Both the position numbers and the translations under genes were made by a program. Shown here piece after piece: positions 1 through 7,548 of a DNA stretch of 64,000 bases; the first letter of the stretch is position 1, and every line of letters starts with the position of its first letter. The DNA is from Kitasatospora sp. NBC_00315 (GTDB taxonomy: Bacteria; Actinomycetota; Actinomycetes; Streptomycetales; Streptomycetaceae), in the NCBI RefSeq assembly GCF_041435095.1, contig NZ_CP108025.1, forward strand, positions 5,270,001 through 5,334,000. Direction: 5' to 3'. Under the pieces are notes generated by a model. It saw only the letters and a list, made by a program, of their open reading frames with translations, did no database searches and was not told the origin of the DNA.

Positions 1-59
1 GCGGCGGCTGCGCCGTGCGTGAGGCCGCTCCGCCGCACGGTGCGGCGCCCGGACGGTCC

Positions 60-698
60 GTGACGGTCATGGTGGTCGACGACCACCCGGCCATCCGGCT
101 CGGCGTCCGCGCCATGATGGCCTCGGCGCCGGACCTGCGCCTGGTCGCGGAGGCGGACGGGCAGGAGTCGGCGATGCGGCTGATCGCCGAACTGCCGCCC
201 GGCGAGCGCCCCGACGTCGTCCTGCTCGACCTGCACCTCGGCGCCGGCCTCTTCCAGGGCATCGACCTGATCCGCGCTCTGGTCGCGCTGGAGCCGGCGC
301 CCGCCGTCCTGGTGCTCAGCGCCTACGGCGGCGACCAGGACGTGTTCGCCGCGATCGACGCCGGCGCCACCGGCTTCCTGGGCAAGGAGACGGCCGCCGA
401 CGCTCTGTTGCCCGGCCTCCGGGCGGCGGCCCGGGGGGAGTCGGTGCTCGGCCCCTCGGCGGTCAACGGCCTGCTGCGCAGGATGCGCGGCGGCGGTCCC
501 GCGTTGTCGCGTCGCGAGGTGGAGGTGCTGCACCTGCTCTCGGACGGCCTCTCCAACCGGCAGATCTCGACGCGACTGTTCATCAGCGAGGCGACTGCCA
601 AGAGCCATCTGACCAGCATCTACGCCAAGCTCGGCGTGGAGAGCCGGGGGGCGGCGGTGGCGGCGGCCCGGCGGGAGGGGCTCCTGCGGGCCCGGTGA
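60..698 (+). CDS. NarL/FixJ-family response regulator
   Basis: Cytoplasmic two-component response regulator of about 212 residues. The N-terminal receiver domain shows the acidic pair DD near residue 7, the phospho-acceptor Asp in VVLLDLHLG near residue 57 and the conserved Lys in FLGKE. The C-terminus is a LuxR-type helix-turn-helix beginning LSRREVEVLHLLSDG. Phosphorylation by a partner kinase should control DNA binding; no kinase lies downstream, so the partner may lie just left of the window or elsewhere. The frame is open to the window edge. GTG at 60 and ATG at 69 both give a standard receiver start, and no clear ribosome binding site decides between them. Confidence 0.85.
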   Translation: MTVMVVDDHPAIRLGVRAMMASAPDLRLVAEADGQESAMRLIAELPPGERPDVVLLDLHLGAGLFQGIDLIRALVALEPAPAVLVLSAYGGDQDVFAAIDAGATGFLGKETAADALLPGLRAAARGESVLGPSAVNGLLRRMRGGGPALSRREVEVLHLLSDGLSNRQISTRLFISEATAKSHLTSIYAKLGVESRGAAVAAARREGLLRAR

Positions 699-1825
699 GA
701 CCCCCACCGGGGCGGGCGGCGCGCCGGCGCGCACCGAGGGGCGCGGAGCGGTGCGCTCGGAGCGGTGAGCCCAACTCCGTTTCTGTGTCCAAGTAGTGGC
801 GAAGTGGTGTCGATTGTGGAGTTGACCGCGATGAGGTCCGGTGCGGGAGCGCCATCGATCCGGTCGCCGGAGCGCAATGTGTCGGCAATGCACGGTTAAT
901 GGAACGGCCAAGGTTTCGCGGTGACAATGCGTGTGGTCAACCGCCGGTGCTCCGCGTGCTACGCCGCCGCGAGGGGACATCACGGCATCGGGGCCGTCCT
1001 GGGCGGCCCGCCGCTGCTCCGTCGGGGAACGGAACGGGCGTCGCATTCCCCTTTTCTTCCCGGGGTGCTCAGGTCGAACGTCCCACCGGTCGGCGGGCCG
1101 GTCCGCCCCGGCTGCGGCGACAGGAAAAGCAGCCCCCGGCTGCGGCGGCACCCGGACGGCGTACGACCCGCTGCACGGCGCTCTCGTGGCCGCCCGGCAC
1201 GACGATGCCGCGCTGCTGCCCGCGCCGGCCGGGCTGTGCGGCACCCGGCTGCGGCCCGGCGGCCGGATGCCGGCGGCAGCCCGAGCTCGGCCCCCGGGGT
1301 ATCGCGGGGCGGCGCTGGGGGCGGCCGCGCTCCGGACGATCGGCCGCGATCCGCTCTGACCGGCGCCGATCCGCACCGGTAGGTGCAGGTGCACGCCGAT
1401 CCGATCCGGTATGCGCCGATCCGCGCCGATCCGCCGCGATCCGTGTGATCCGCGCCGATGCGCACCGATCCGGGCCGATCCGGACAAGCCGTCCTGGGTG
1501 AAGTGTCCGAAGTCCGGACCGTGATCGAACTGATGCCCGCAAATGCCCTGTCGTATTGGGTGGTTATGTCCGAATAAGTCCGAGTCGATTGAGTTGATCA
1601 TGACCGAATTTTGGACAAGCACTTCCCCCGCGAGCACCTGGTTCACTACCTTTCCTCCACGCTCCCTCGTCAGGTAATCCCCCGCGAGAAGGGCGCCCGC
1701 AGGGCCACTCATCCGTCAAGGACGACGAACGGAGAGCCCTGGCGCGGCCCACCCAACCTGCGCGCGACACCCCCACCCGGTCGGCCCTGCCGCGCCGGTG
1801 ACCGCCGCGGAAAGGAATGCGCGTC
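699..1825. other. 1.1-kb gene-poor intergenic region
   Basis: No convincing gene is seen. Open frames here lack recognisable domains and are rich in Arg, Ala and Gly, as expected from non-coding GC-rich DNA. The middle part carries the GATCCG repeat cluster annotated separately. The segment from about 1500 to 1640 is less GC-rich than its surroundings and repeats GTCCGAA-like words (near 1506 and 1568); it is the likely promoter zone for the IclR gene that follows. Confidence 0.6.
1348..1482. repeat. Cluster of ten GATCCG hexamers (degenerate CGCCGATCCG repeat)
   Basis: Within about 135 bases the hexamer GATCCG occurs ten times, mostly preceded by GC or GCC, giving a degenerate unit close to CGCCGATCCG with spacings near 10 bases. 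One further copy is the variant GATGCG. The block lies in non-coding DNA between the response regulator and the IclR gene. It may be slippage-derived or a protein-binding array; nothing here decides. Confidence 0.75.
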
Positions 1826-2476
1826 GTGACTGCCGAAACCTCCCAAACCCTGGACCGAGGGGTACGGGTCCTCAAACTGCTCGCCGACTCCGAGCGGGGG
1901 CTCACCGTCACCGAGCTGGCGGCCCGCCTCGCGGTCAACCGCACCGTGGTCTACCGCCTGCTGGCCACCCTGGAGCAGCACGGACTGGTCCGCCGGGACA
2001 TCGGCGGCCGGGCCCGCGTCGGCCTCGGTGTGCTGCGCCTGGCCCACCGGGTGCACCCGCTGCTGCGCGAGGCCGCCCTCCCCGCGCTGCGCAGCCTCGC
2101 CGAGGACCTCGGCGCCACCGCCCACCTGACCCTGGTGGACGGCAACGAGGCGCTCGCGGTGGCCGTCGTCGAGCCCAGCTGGACCGACTTCCACGTCGCC
2201 TACCGCACCGGTCTGCGCCACCCGCTGAGCGAGAGCGCGGCCGGCCGGGCGATCCTGGAGGCCCGCGGCTTCCCCGGTCAGCGGCGCCCCGAGGACGGCT
2301 TCGTCATCACCCGCGCGGAGGAGCAGTCCGGCGCGAGCGGTGCGGCGGCCGCGCTGGTCGGCCTGAGCGGGATCGAGGGCAGTGTCGGCGTGGTGATGCT
2401 GAACGGACTGGTCCCCGAGCGCGTCGGTCCCCGGGTGGTCGAGGCGGCCACCGAGGTCGCCGACGCCCTGCGCTAG
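1826..2476 (+). CDS. IclR-family transcriptional regulator
   Basis: DNA-binding regulator of about 216 residues. Residues 5-65 form a winged helix-turn-helix (TLDRGVRVLKLL ... LTVTELAARLAVNRTVVYRLLATLEQ) typical of IclR proteins. The remainder is a shortened effector-binding domain with the family's PLSESAAGRAIL segment. GTG at 1826 is preferred: GGAAAGGA at 1809-1816 lies 9 bases upstream of it but directly abuts the alternative ATG at 1817. The Lon-like protease gene starts 36 bases after the stop, so the two may be co-transcribed. The effector is unknown. Confidence 0.88.
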   Translation: MTAETSQTLDRGVRVLKLLADSERGLTVTELAARLAVNRTVVYRLLATLEQHGLVRRDIGGRARVGLGVLRLAHRVHPLLREAALPALRSLAEDLGATAHLTLVDGNEALAVAVVEPSWTDFHVAYRTGLRHPLSESAAGRAILEARGFPGQRRPEDGFVITRAEEQSGASGAAAALVGLSGIEGSVGVVMLNGLVPERVGPRVVEAATEVADALR

Positions 2477-2512
2477 GCCCGCGGCGGGCGCCGGGTGTGT
2501 TTGGATGCCTCT

Positions 2513-3331
2513 GTGCCCGACCAGAAGCAGTCCTCCACCCTGCCCGCCGCGCTGACCGCCCCGCGGACCCGGGCGCTGATGCTGTGCGGCGTGCTCGTCA
2601 CCGCACTGTTCGGCGTCGCGGCGTTCGTGCCGCTGCCCTACACGCTCACCATGCCCGGCGTCACGGCGGACACCCTGGGTGACTATCAGGGCCGGCCGGT
2701 GCTCACCATCACGGGCGCGCCGCTGCGCCCGGTGGACGGGCAGCTGCGGATGGTCACCATCTCGGCGACCAACCAGGACGAGCGGGTGGGTCTGTGGCGG
2801 GCCCTGCAGGCCTGGGCGGATCCGAAGGAGGCCGTCCGGCCGACCGACACCGTGTACCCGAAGAGCGACCCGGTGAAGTCCGAGCAGGTCAACGCCCAGC
2901 AGATGACCGAGTCGCAGGACAGCGCGACCGTCGCGGCGCTCTCCTACCTGCACCTCTCGCCGGACCAGGTGAAGGTCACGGTGGACCTCGGGGACATCGG
3001 CGGCCCCAGCGCCGGGCAGATGCTGGCCCTCGGGATCGTCGACAAGCTGGGCGGGAACGGCAAGGGCGGCGGCCTCACCGGCGGCCGGACGATCGCGGGG
3101 ACGGGGACCATCGACGACCAGGGCAACGTGGGCGAGGTCGGCGGCGTGCCGCTGAAGACGCAGGCGGCGGCGCGGGACGGCGCCGGCGTCTTCCTGCTGC
3201 CGCGCGCGGAGTGCGCGGACGCCAAGGTGAACACCCCCAAGGGCCTGCGGCTCGTCCCGGTGGACACGCTCGCCGAGTCGGTCGCGGCGCTGGAGGCGCT
3301 GGAGAGCGGCGGGGACGTACCGGCCTGCTGA
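2513..3331 (+). CDS. Membrane-anchored Lon-like (S16) serine protease
   Basis: Protein of about 272 residues with one N-terminal membrane segment (roughly residues 18-40, ALMLCGVLVTALFGVAAFV) and an external C-terminal domain. The C-terminal half has the Lon catalytic dyad: Ser in DIGGPSAGQM and Lys in GGVPLKTQAA, preceded by GTGTIDDQGNVGEVGG as in YlbL-type proteases. YlbL proteins usually also carry a PDZ domain; the segment between anchor and protease could hold one but is not clearly recognisable. GTG at 2513 is chosen; an in-frame GTG at 2495 would add only six residues. Substrates are unknown. Confidence 0.82.
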   Translation: MPDQKQSSTLPAALTAPRTRALMLCGVLVTALFGVAAFVPLPYTLTMPGVTADTLGDYQGRPVLTITGAPLRPVDGQLRMVTISATNQDERVGLWRALQAWADPKEAVRPTDTVYPKSDPVKSEQVNAQQMTESQDSATVAALSYLHLSPDQVKVTVDLGDIGGPSAGQMLALGIVDKLGGNGKGGGLTGGRTIAGTGTIDDQGNVGEVGGVPLKTQAAARDGAGVFLLPRAECADAKVNTPKGLRLVPVDTLAESVAALEALESGGDVPAC

Positions 3332-3357
3332 CCTCGGCCGGCGTACGGTCCCGGCCG

Positions 3358-3386
3358 GGTGCGGGTGCGGGTGCGGGTGCGGGTGC
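3358..3386. repeat. Short GGGTGC hexamer tandem repeat
   Basis: Nearly five consecutive copies of the hexamer GGGTGC lie just after the stop of the Lon-like protease gene. It is a simple-sequence slippage tract in a 230-base spacer that otherwise holds nothing recognisable. Confidence 0.8.
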
Positions 3387-3565
3387 GCGTCGGGCGGGTC
3401 GGGCGCGGTGGGCTCGGGAGCGCCGGGCCGGTGGTCCGGGTCGGTGTTCCGGGCCGGTCCGCTCGATCGAGTGCCGGGTAGGGCCGGGCGGGTTCCCGTT
3501 CGCCCGGCCTGCCGGGGCGCCCTCGGTCCTCCGGCCGTTCGCCGGGGAGGGATGGCCGCCGGCGC

Positions 3566-4417
3566 TCAGAGCCCGAAGGCCGCCGAGACGAAGTCGTCGC
3601 TCAGCCGGGTGCGCAACTGAGCCGCGATGCCCGCTAAGCGGTGGGCCTGCGTCATCGGGAGGGTGACCGACACGGCCGCTATCCCGTTGCCCGCGACCAG
3701 CGGGACGGCGGCGCCCGCCGTCCCCAGGGCGTACTCCTGGTACTGGGTGATGGGGGCCGCCCGCTGCGGGCCCTGGCGGGGCAGCAGCGGGAGGTGCTCC
3801 GGCTCGCGCAGGGTGTACGGCGTGAGCGGGACCATCGGATAGCGGGCCAGGTGGGAGCGGCGTTCCTCGGCGGACATCAGCGCGAGCAGGGTCTTGCCGG
3901 CGGAGTGGGCATGGGCACCCACCCGGAAGTTGCCGCGGTCGATCATCGGGGCGCCGGGCGCGGCGGCCGCCGCCACGAGTTCCACCTCGCCCTGTCGGTA
4001 CAGGCAGAAGTAGACGGCGGCGGACAGCTCGTCCGACAGCTTGGTGAGCAGCCGGTCCAGCCGCTGTCGGCCCGCCGCCGGGCTTTCCTCCCGGGTGAGC
4101 CCGGCGACCGCGGGCCCGGTCAGGTAGTAGCCGTCGGCACGTTCCAGGTAGCGGTCGTGGACCAGGGTCCGCAGCAGGTGGTAGGTGGTGCCGAGGGCGA
4201 GCCCGGTGTCCCTGGCCAGCTGCTTGGCGGTGGCGCCCTTGGGGTAGCGGGCGGCGGCCCTCAACAGCCGCAGCGCGCGTTGGGCGGAGGCGATCAGCGT
4301 CGGCGTGCCGTCGCCCTCGGCCTCGGGGACCGGGCCGTGGGGTGCGTCGGCGAGGTCCCGGCCGGCGGAGATCCCGAGGCCGGGAGTCGGGTGGGCGGAG
4401 GTCCCGGCGGCGCTCAT
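3566..4417 (-). CDS. IclR-family transcriptional regulator
   Basis: Regulator of 283 residues. After a disordered N-terminal tail of about 40 residues comes the IclR winged helix (SAQRALRLLRAAARYP ... AKQLARDTGLALGTTYHLLRTL) and then the IclR ligand-binding domain, with RVGAHAHSAGKTLLALM characteristic of the family. Some annotators may choose a later start because the first 40 residues are low complexity. It is encoded opposite to the Lon-like protease gene. Its ligand and target genes cannot be read from the context; the nearest upstream neighbour on the same strand is an Lrp/AsnC regulator. Confidence 0.85.
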   Translation of the reverse strand: MSAAGTSAHPTPGLGISAGRDLADAPHGPVPEAEGDGTPTLIASAQRALRLLRAAARYPKGATAKQLARDTGLALGTTYHLLRTLVHDRYLERADGYYLTGPAVAGLTREESPAAGRQRLDRLLTKLSDELSAAVYFCLYRQGEVELVAAAAAPGAPMIDRGNFRVGAHAHSAGKTLLALMSAEERRSHLARYPMVPLTPYTLREPEHLPLLPRQGPQRAAPITQYQEYALGTAGAAVPLVAGNGIAAVSVTLPMTQAHRLAGIAAQLRTRLSDDFVSAAFGL

Positions 4418-4501
4418 CGGGTGGCCTCCGGGGCGGGCACGGCGGAGTTCACGGGGGTCATGGATCGGTTCATGCAGGGGATCTTTCCTGCACGAGCCTC
4501 T

Positions 4502-4511
4502 GGCATATGCC
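4502..4511. promoter_or_regulatory. GGCATATGCC palindrome upstream of the IclR gene
   Basis: A perfect 10-base palindrome sits about 85 bases upstream of the IclR start codon, in the spacer that follows the Lrp/AsnC gene. A-T rich symmetric words are uncommon in this GC-rich DNA, so it is a plausible operator or part of a promoter. No direct evidence links it to a protein. Confidence 0.35.
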
Positions 4512-4662
4512 TTACCTGACGGCGGGTCGCTCGCCGAACCGGCCTCTCCCGGCGCGGGACGCCGCGCCGGACGCTGCGTCGGAGGCTGCGCCGGACGCGA
4601 CGTCGGATCCGGTGCGGGCGAGGCGCCCTGACGTGTGCTCGACCTGTCGGAGCGTCAGTCGC

Positions 4663-5232
4663 TCACTCCGCGGCGGCCTGGTCCACCAGGGGAAGGATGC
4701 GGTAGGGCACCGGGTTCTCCAGCGCGATGGCCGTGGACGACCGGACGATCCCGTCGAACCCGACCACCCGGTCGATCACCCGCTGGAGGTCGGCGTTCGA
4801 GCGGGCCACGATCCGGACCATCATGTCGCCGTGCCCGGTGATGGTGTGCAGCTCCAGCACCTCGGGGACGGCCGCCAGGTGCGCCCGCACGTCGGCGCCC
4901 TGGCCCTGCGAGATCTCCAGGGTGGCGAACGCCGTCACCGGGTAGCCGAGCGCGGCCGGGTCGACCTCGGGGCCGAAGCCGCCGATCACCCCCCGGGTCT
5001 GCAGGCGGTCGAGCCGGGCCTGCACCGTGCCGCGGGCCACCTGGAGCCGGCGCGAGCACTCCAGCACACCGATCCGGGGCTCCTCGGCCAGCAGCCGGAT
5101 CAGCTTCCCGTCCAGCGGGTCGATCGCGTCGTTGGCAGCGCCGGCCGGGCGCGTGGCCCCCGGGCCGGGATCGGGCAGCGGGCCGGGGGCCCCGGAGGGA
5201 CCGAGCGGGCTGGGGGAGTGGGCGGGGGACAT
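4663..5232 (-). CDS. Lrp/AsnC-family transcriptional regulator
   Basis: Regulator of 189 residues. A low-complexity Pro/Gly tail (about 35 residues) precedes the AsnC-type helix-turn-helix (DPLDGKLIRLLAEEPRIGVL followed by CSRRLQVARGTVQARLDRL). The C-terminal RAM domain (GYPVTAFATLEI and HTITGHGDMMVRI) binds amino-acid effectors and mediates oligomerisation in this family. It is divergent from the HPPD-like gene, an arrangement often seen in streptomycetes where such a regulator sits beside hpd and senses tyrosine-pathway amino acids. ATG at 5232 is the last start that keeps the whole helix-turn-helix; the upstream extension is Cys-rich and unlike the family. Confidence 0.88.
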   Translation of the reverse strand: MSPAHSPSPLGPSGAPGPLPDPGPGATRPAGAANDAIDPLDGKLIRLLAEEPRIGVLECSRRLQVARGTVQARLDRLQTRGVIGGFGPEVDPAALGYPVTAFATLEISQGQGADVRAHLAAVPEVLELHTITGHGDMMVRIVARSNADLQRVIDRVVGFDGIVRSSTAIALENPVPYRILPLVDQAAAE

Positions 5233-5427
5233 CGCGGCTCCGTCCGATGGGCATTCTGTACAGCGGTGCCGCCAATTGTCCGGCCGGGCAGCGCACCTTG
5301 AACAGGAGGAAACGGAACAGTTGCGCATCGGCGGGCGGGGCGCCACCCTCCAGCCACACCCCGTGGGGCCGGCCCCGACCGCCCGGCGGGGCGCGTACTG
5401 GCCGCACGCCTACCGGGAGGGCCCGTC

Positions 5428-6021
5428 ATGACCGACACCGCCGCCGAACGCGCCATCGTCCACGCGTACTTCGACGACGGCCCGGACCACGAGGCCCGGC
5501 CCCCGGCCCCGGGCGCCCGGGAGAGCGGCGAGGTCGTGCCCGAGGACGAGGCCGGGCCGCTGCCGGGCGGCCGCAGCGACGCCGTGGTGTTCGTGGTCCG
5601 CGACGCCGAGCGGGCCGCCCGCCGGTACGCGGTCGCCCTCGGCCTGCGCTGCACGGCCTACGCGGGCCCGGACACCGGGGAGGCGGAGATCGTCTCGTAC
5701 GTGCTGCAGGGGCCCGGCGGCAGATTCGTCCTCACCTCCGTCGTGGAGGTGATCGGGGAGCGCGGCCGGGTGCTCGCCGCACACCTCGCCGAGCACGGCG
5801 AGGGCGTGGTCGACCTCGCCGTCGCGGTCTCCGACGTCCACTACGCCTACGACTTCGCGGTCGACCGCGGCGCGCTCTCGCACACCGAGCCGTACGCCGT
5901 GCACGACCGCCACGGCACCGTCCTGCTCGCCGTCATCGGTGCGCCCGGCGGCACCCGGCACACCCTGGTCGACCGCTCCGGCTACACCGGTCCCTACCTG
6001 CCCGGGTACGTCGCGCTCTGA
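5428..6021 (+). CDS. Half-length 4-hydroxyphenylpyruvate dioxygenase-like VOC protein
   Basis: The 197-residue product matches only the N-terminal half of 4-hydroxyphenylpyruvate dioxygenase, the tyrosine-catabolic enzyme that makes homogentisate. Recognisable segments are DAVVFVVRDAERAARRYA, GRFVLTSVVE, AEHGEGVVDLAVAVSDV and the domain-end signature GYTGPYLPGYVA, after which it stops. In full-length enzymes (about 380 residues) the three iron ligands (two His, one Glu) lie after this point, so this protein should lack dioxygenase activity. A strong GGGAGGG precedes the ATG and the frame is clean, so it may be expressed. It may be a remnant of hpd or a stand-alone binding domain. Confidence 0.75.
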   Translation: MTDTAAERAIVHAYFDDGPDHEARPPAPGARESGEVVPEDEAGPLPGGRSDAVVFVVRDAERAARRYAVALGLRCTAYAGPDTGEAEIVSYVLQGPGGRFVLTSVVEVIGERGRVLAAHLAEHGEGVVDLAVAVSDVHYAYDFAVDRGALSHTEPYAVHDRHGTVLLAVIGAPGGTRHTLVDRSGYTGPYLPGYVAL

Positions 6022-6121
6022 GCCGCGGGTACGTCCGGGGCGGCCCCGGGTACGCCGTCCCGTCCGGCTCCCCGGCCCGTCCGGCTCCCCCGTTGCCGGT
6101 GCGGGCGGAGGCCGCGGAGTG

Positions 6122-6661
6122 TCAGCGCACGACGGTCTGCACGTCCGGCTCGTGCCCGTTCCAGGTGACGAACACCGAGTTGGCCTCGCCGTCCTTGGAG
6201 AAGTCGATCCGCATCCACTGGTCGCCGTGCCAGACCTGCATCTGCCAGCCGGGATCGGGCGTCGCGGACACCAGCTCGGCGCTGGTCGGCCGGATGTCCA
6301 GGGCGACCCGGCCGCCCGGCACGAGATAGCTGTGCACCGTGGTGGCGGCCGGGGGCGAGCGCCGGGCCTGGGGGGAGGTGGGGGCGCTGCCGGGGGCGGA
6401 CGCCCGCTGGGTGGCCGACCCGACCGTGGCCGAGGCCGAGGGAGTGGGGACGGCGGAGGTCTCCGCGCTGTCGGTGGCCGGCGCGGAGGACTCGGCCGGG
6501 CCGGTGGAGGAGGCGGCTGCGGCGGGGGAGGGCAGCGGCAGTGCCTTCGGCTGCTCGAAGGCCGCGCCGGTCAGCACCGCGTGCACGCCGAACCAGGACA
6601 GCGCCACCGCCGCGCCGGTGGCCGCCGCCCAGGCGCCGAGTTGAACCAGTCCGTTCCGCAT
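6122..6661 (-). CDS. Membrane-anchored protein with Ser/Ala/Pro linker, function unknown
   Basis: Product of 179 residues. A single N-terminal membrane segment (about residues 5-30, LVQLGAWAAATGAAVALSWF) is followed by a long Ser/Ala/Thr/Pro-rich extracellular linker and a compact C-terminal domain of about 75 residues containing HSYLVPGGRVALDI and WHGDQWMRIDFSKDG. I do not recognise that domain. The gene is divergent from the response regulator/kinase pair that starts 167 bases away, so it could be a co-regulated partner or a target of that system. ATG at 6661 is chosen because the upstream frame lacks a signal-like start. Confidence 0.7.
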   Translation of the reverse strand: MRNGLVQLGAWAAATGAAVALSWFGVHAVLTGAAFEQPKALPLPSPAAAASSTGPAESSAPATDSAETSAVPTPSASATVGSATQRASAPGSAPTSPQARRSPPAATTVHSYLVPGGRVALDIRPTSAELVSATPDPGWQMQVWHGDQWMRIDFSKDGEANSVFVTWNGHEPDVQTVVR

Positions 6662-6828
6662 CGCCCGCTCATCCTGCCGTATCCGGAGGAGCACCAGCTC
6701 AGCACCCCTCGCTATCGGAAGGGAAGTTGCACAAACCGTCCGGAGTCGATCGGGATGCACCTGGTATCCGTCCGAGATCCACCCCGAGGTACAGACCACC
6801 TGGCGTCCATGGCGTACCGTGCTGGCCC

Positions 6829-7548
6829 ATGGCAACAGTGCTCGTGGTCGAGGACGACCCCTTTGTACGCTCCGCCCTCATCCGGCACCTGTCCGACTCG
6901 GGGCACGCGGTCCGCAGCGTCGGCACCGCGCTGGAGGCACTTCGCGAGGTCGCGCAGGTGGGCTGTGACCTGGTCATCCTCGACCTCGGACTGCCCGATC
7001 TGGACGGCAGCGAGGCGCTCAAGATGATCCGCGGGCTGACCGACGTCCCGGTGATCATCTCGACCGCCCGGGACGACGAGGCGGAGATCGTCCGGCTGCT
7101 CAACGACGGCGCCGACGACTACCTGGTGAAACCCTTCTCCGGGGAGCACCTCTCCGCCCGGATGGCCGCCGTCCTGCGCCGCCTCGGCAGCGGCACCGCC
7201 CCGGCGGCCCAGATCCTGCGCGTCGGCGGCCTCGCCATCGACATCCAGCGCCGCGAGGCCGTGCTGGACGGCCGCGCGCTCGACCTCACCCGGCGCGAGT
7301 TCGACCTGCTCGCCTTCCTTGCCGCCCGGCCCGGCGTGGTCGTCCCGCGCAAGGAGATCCTCGCCGAGGTCTGGCGGCAGACCTACGGCGGCGACCAGAC
7401 CATCGACGTCCACCTCTCCTGGCTGCGCCGCAAACTCGGCGAGACCGCCTCCAACCCGCGCTACCTGCACACGGTGCGCGGCGTCGGGGTCCGGCTGGAG
7501 GCGACCGGACCGGCCCCCGCGTCGATACCCGCGGAGCACCGGAGGTGA
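6829..7548 (+). CDS. OmpR/PhoB-family response regulator
   Basis: Response regulator of 239 residues. The receiver domain has the acidic pair VEDD, phospho-acceptor Asp52 (LVILDLGLPDLDG) and Lys101 (DYLVKPF). The C-terminal winged helix (LDLTRREFDLLAFLAARPGV ... TIDVHLSWLRRKLGE ... YLHTVRGVGVRLE) is of OmpR type. Its stop overlaps the GTG start of the histidine kinase by four bases (GTGA), so the pair is translationally coupled and forms one two-component system. A secreted chitinase follows the kinase and a membrane protein is divergent; either could be a target. Confidence 0.93.
   Translation: MATVLVVEDDPFVRSALIRHLSDSGHAVRSVGTALEALREVAQVGCDLVILDLGLPDLDGSEALKMIRGLTDVPVIISTARDDEAEIVRLLNDGADDYLVKPFSGEHLSARMAAVLRRLGSGTAPAAQILRVGGLAIDIQRREAVLDGRALDLTRREFDLLAFLAARPGVVVPRKEILAEVWRQTYGGDQTIDVHLSWLRRKLGETASNPRYLHTVRGVGVRLEATGPAPASIPAEHRR

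Noticed and set aside
1348..1482. Possible CRISPR array in the GATCCG repeat block
   Set aside because: Units are about 10 bases and degenerate, with no unique spacers and no cas genes.
899..1542. Several long open frames on both strands
   Set aside because: They overlap each other, lack domains, and are Arg/Pro/Ala-rich; this is usual for non-coding DNA of very high GC content.
1817..1825. ATG at 1817 as start of the IclR gene
   Set aside because: The Shine-Dalgarno sequence abuts it directly; GTG at 1826 has proper spacing.
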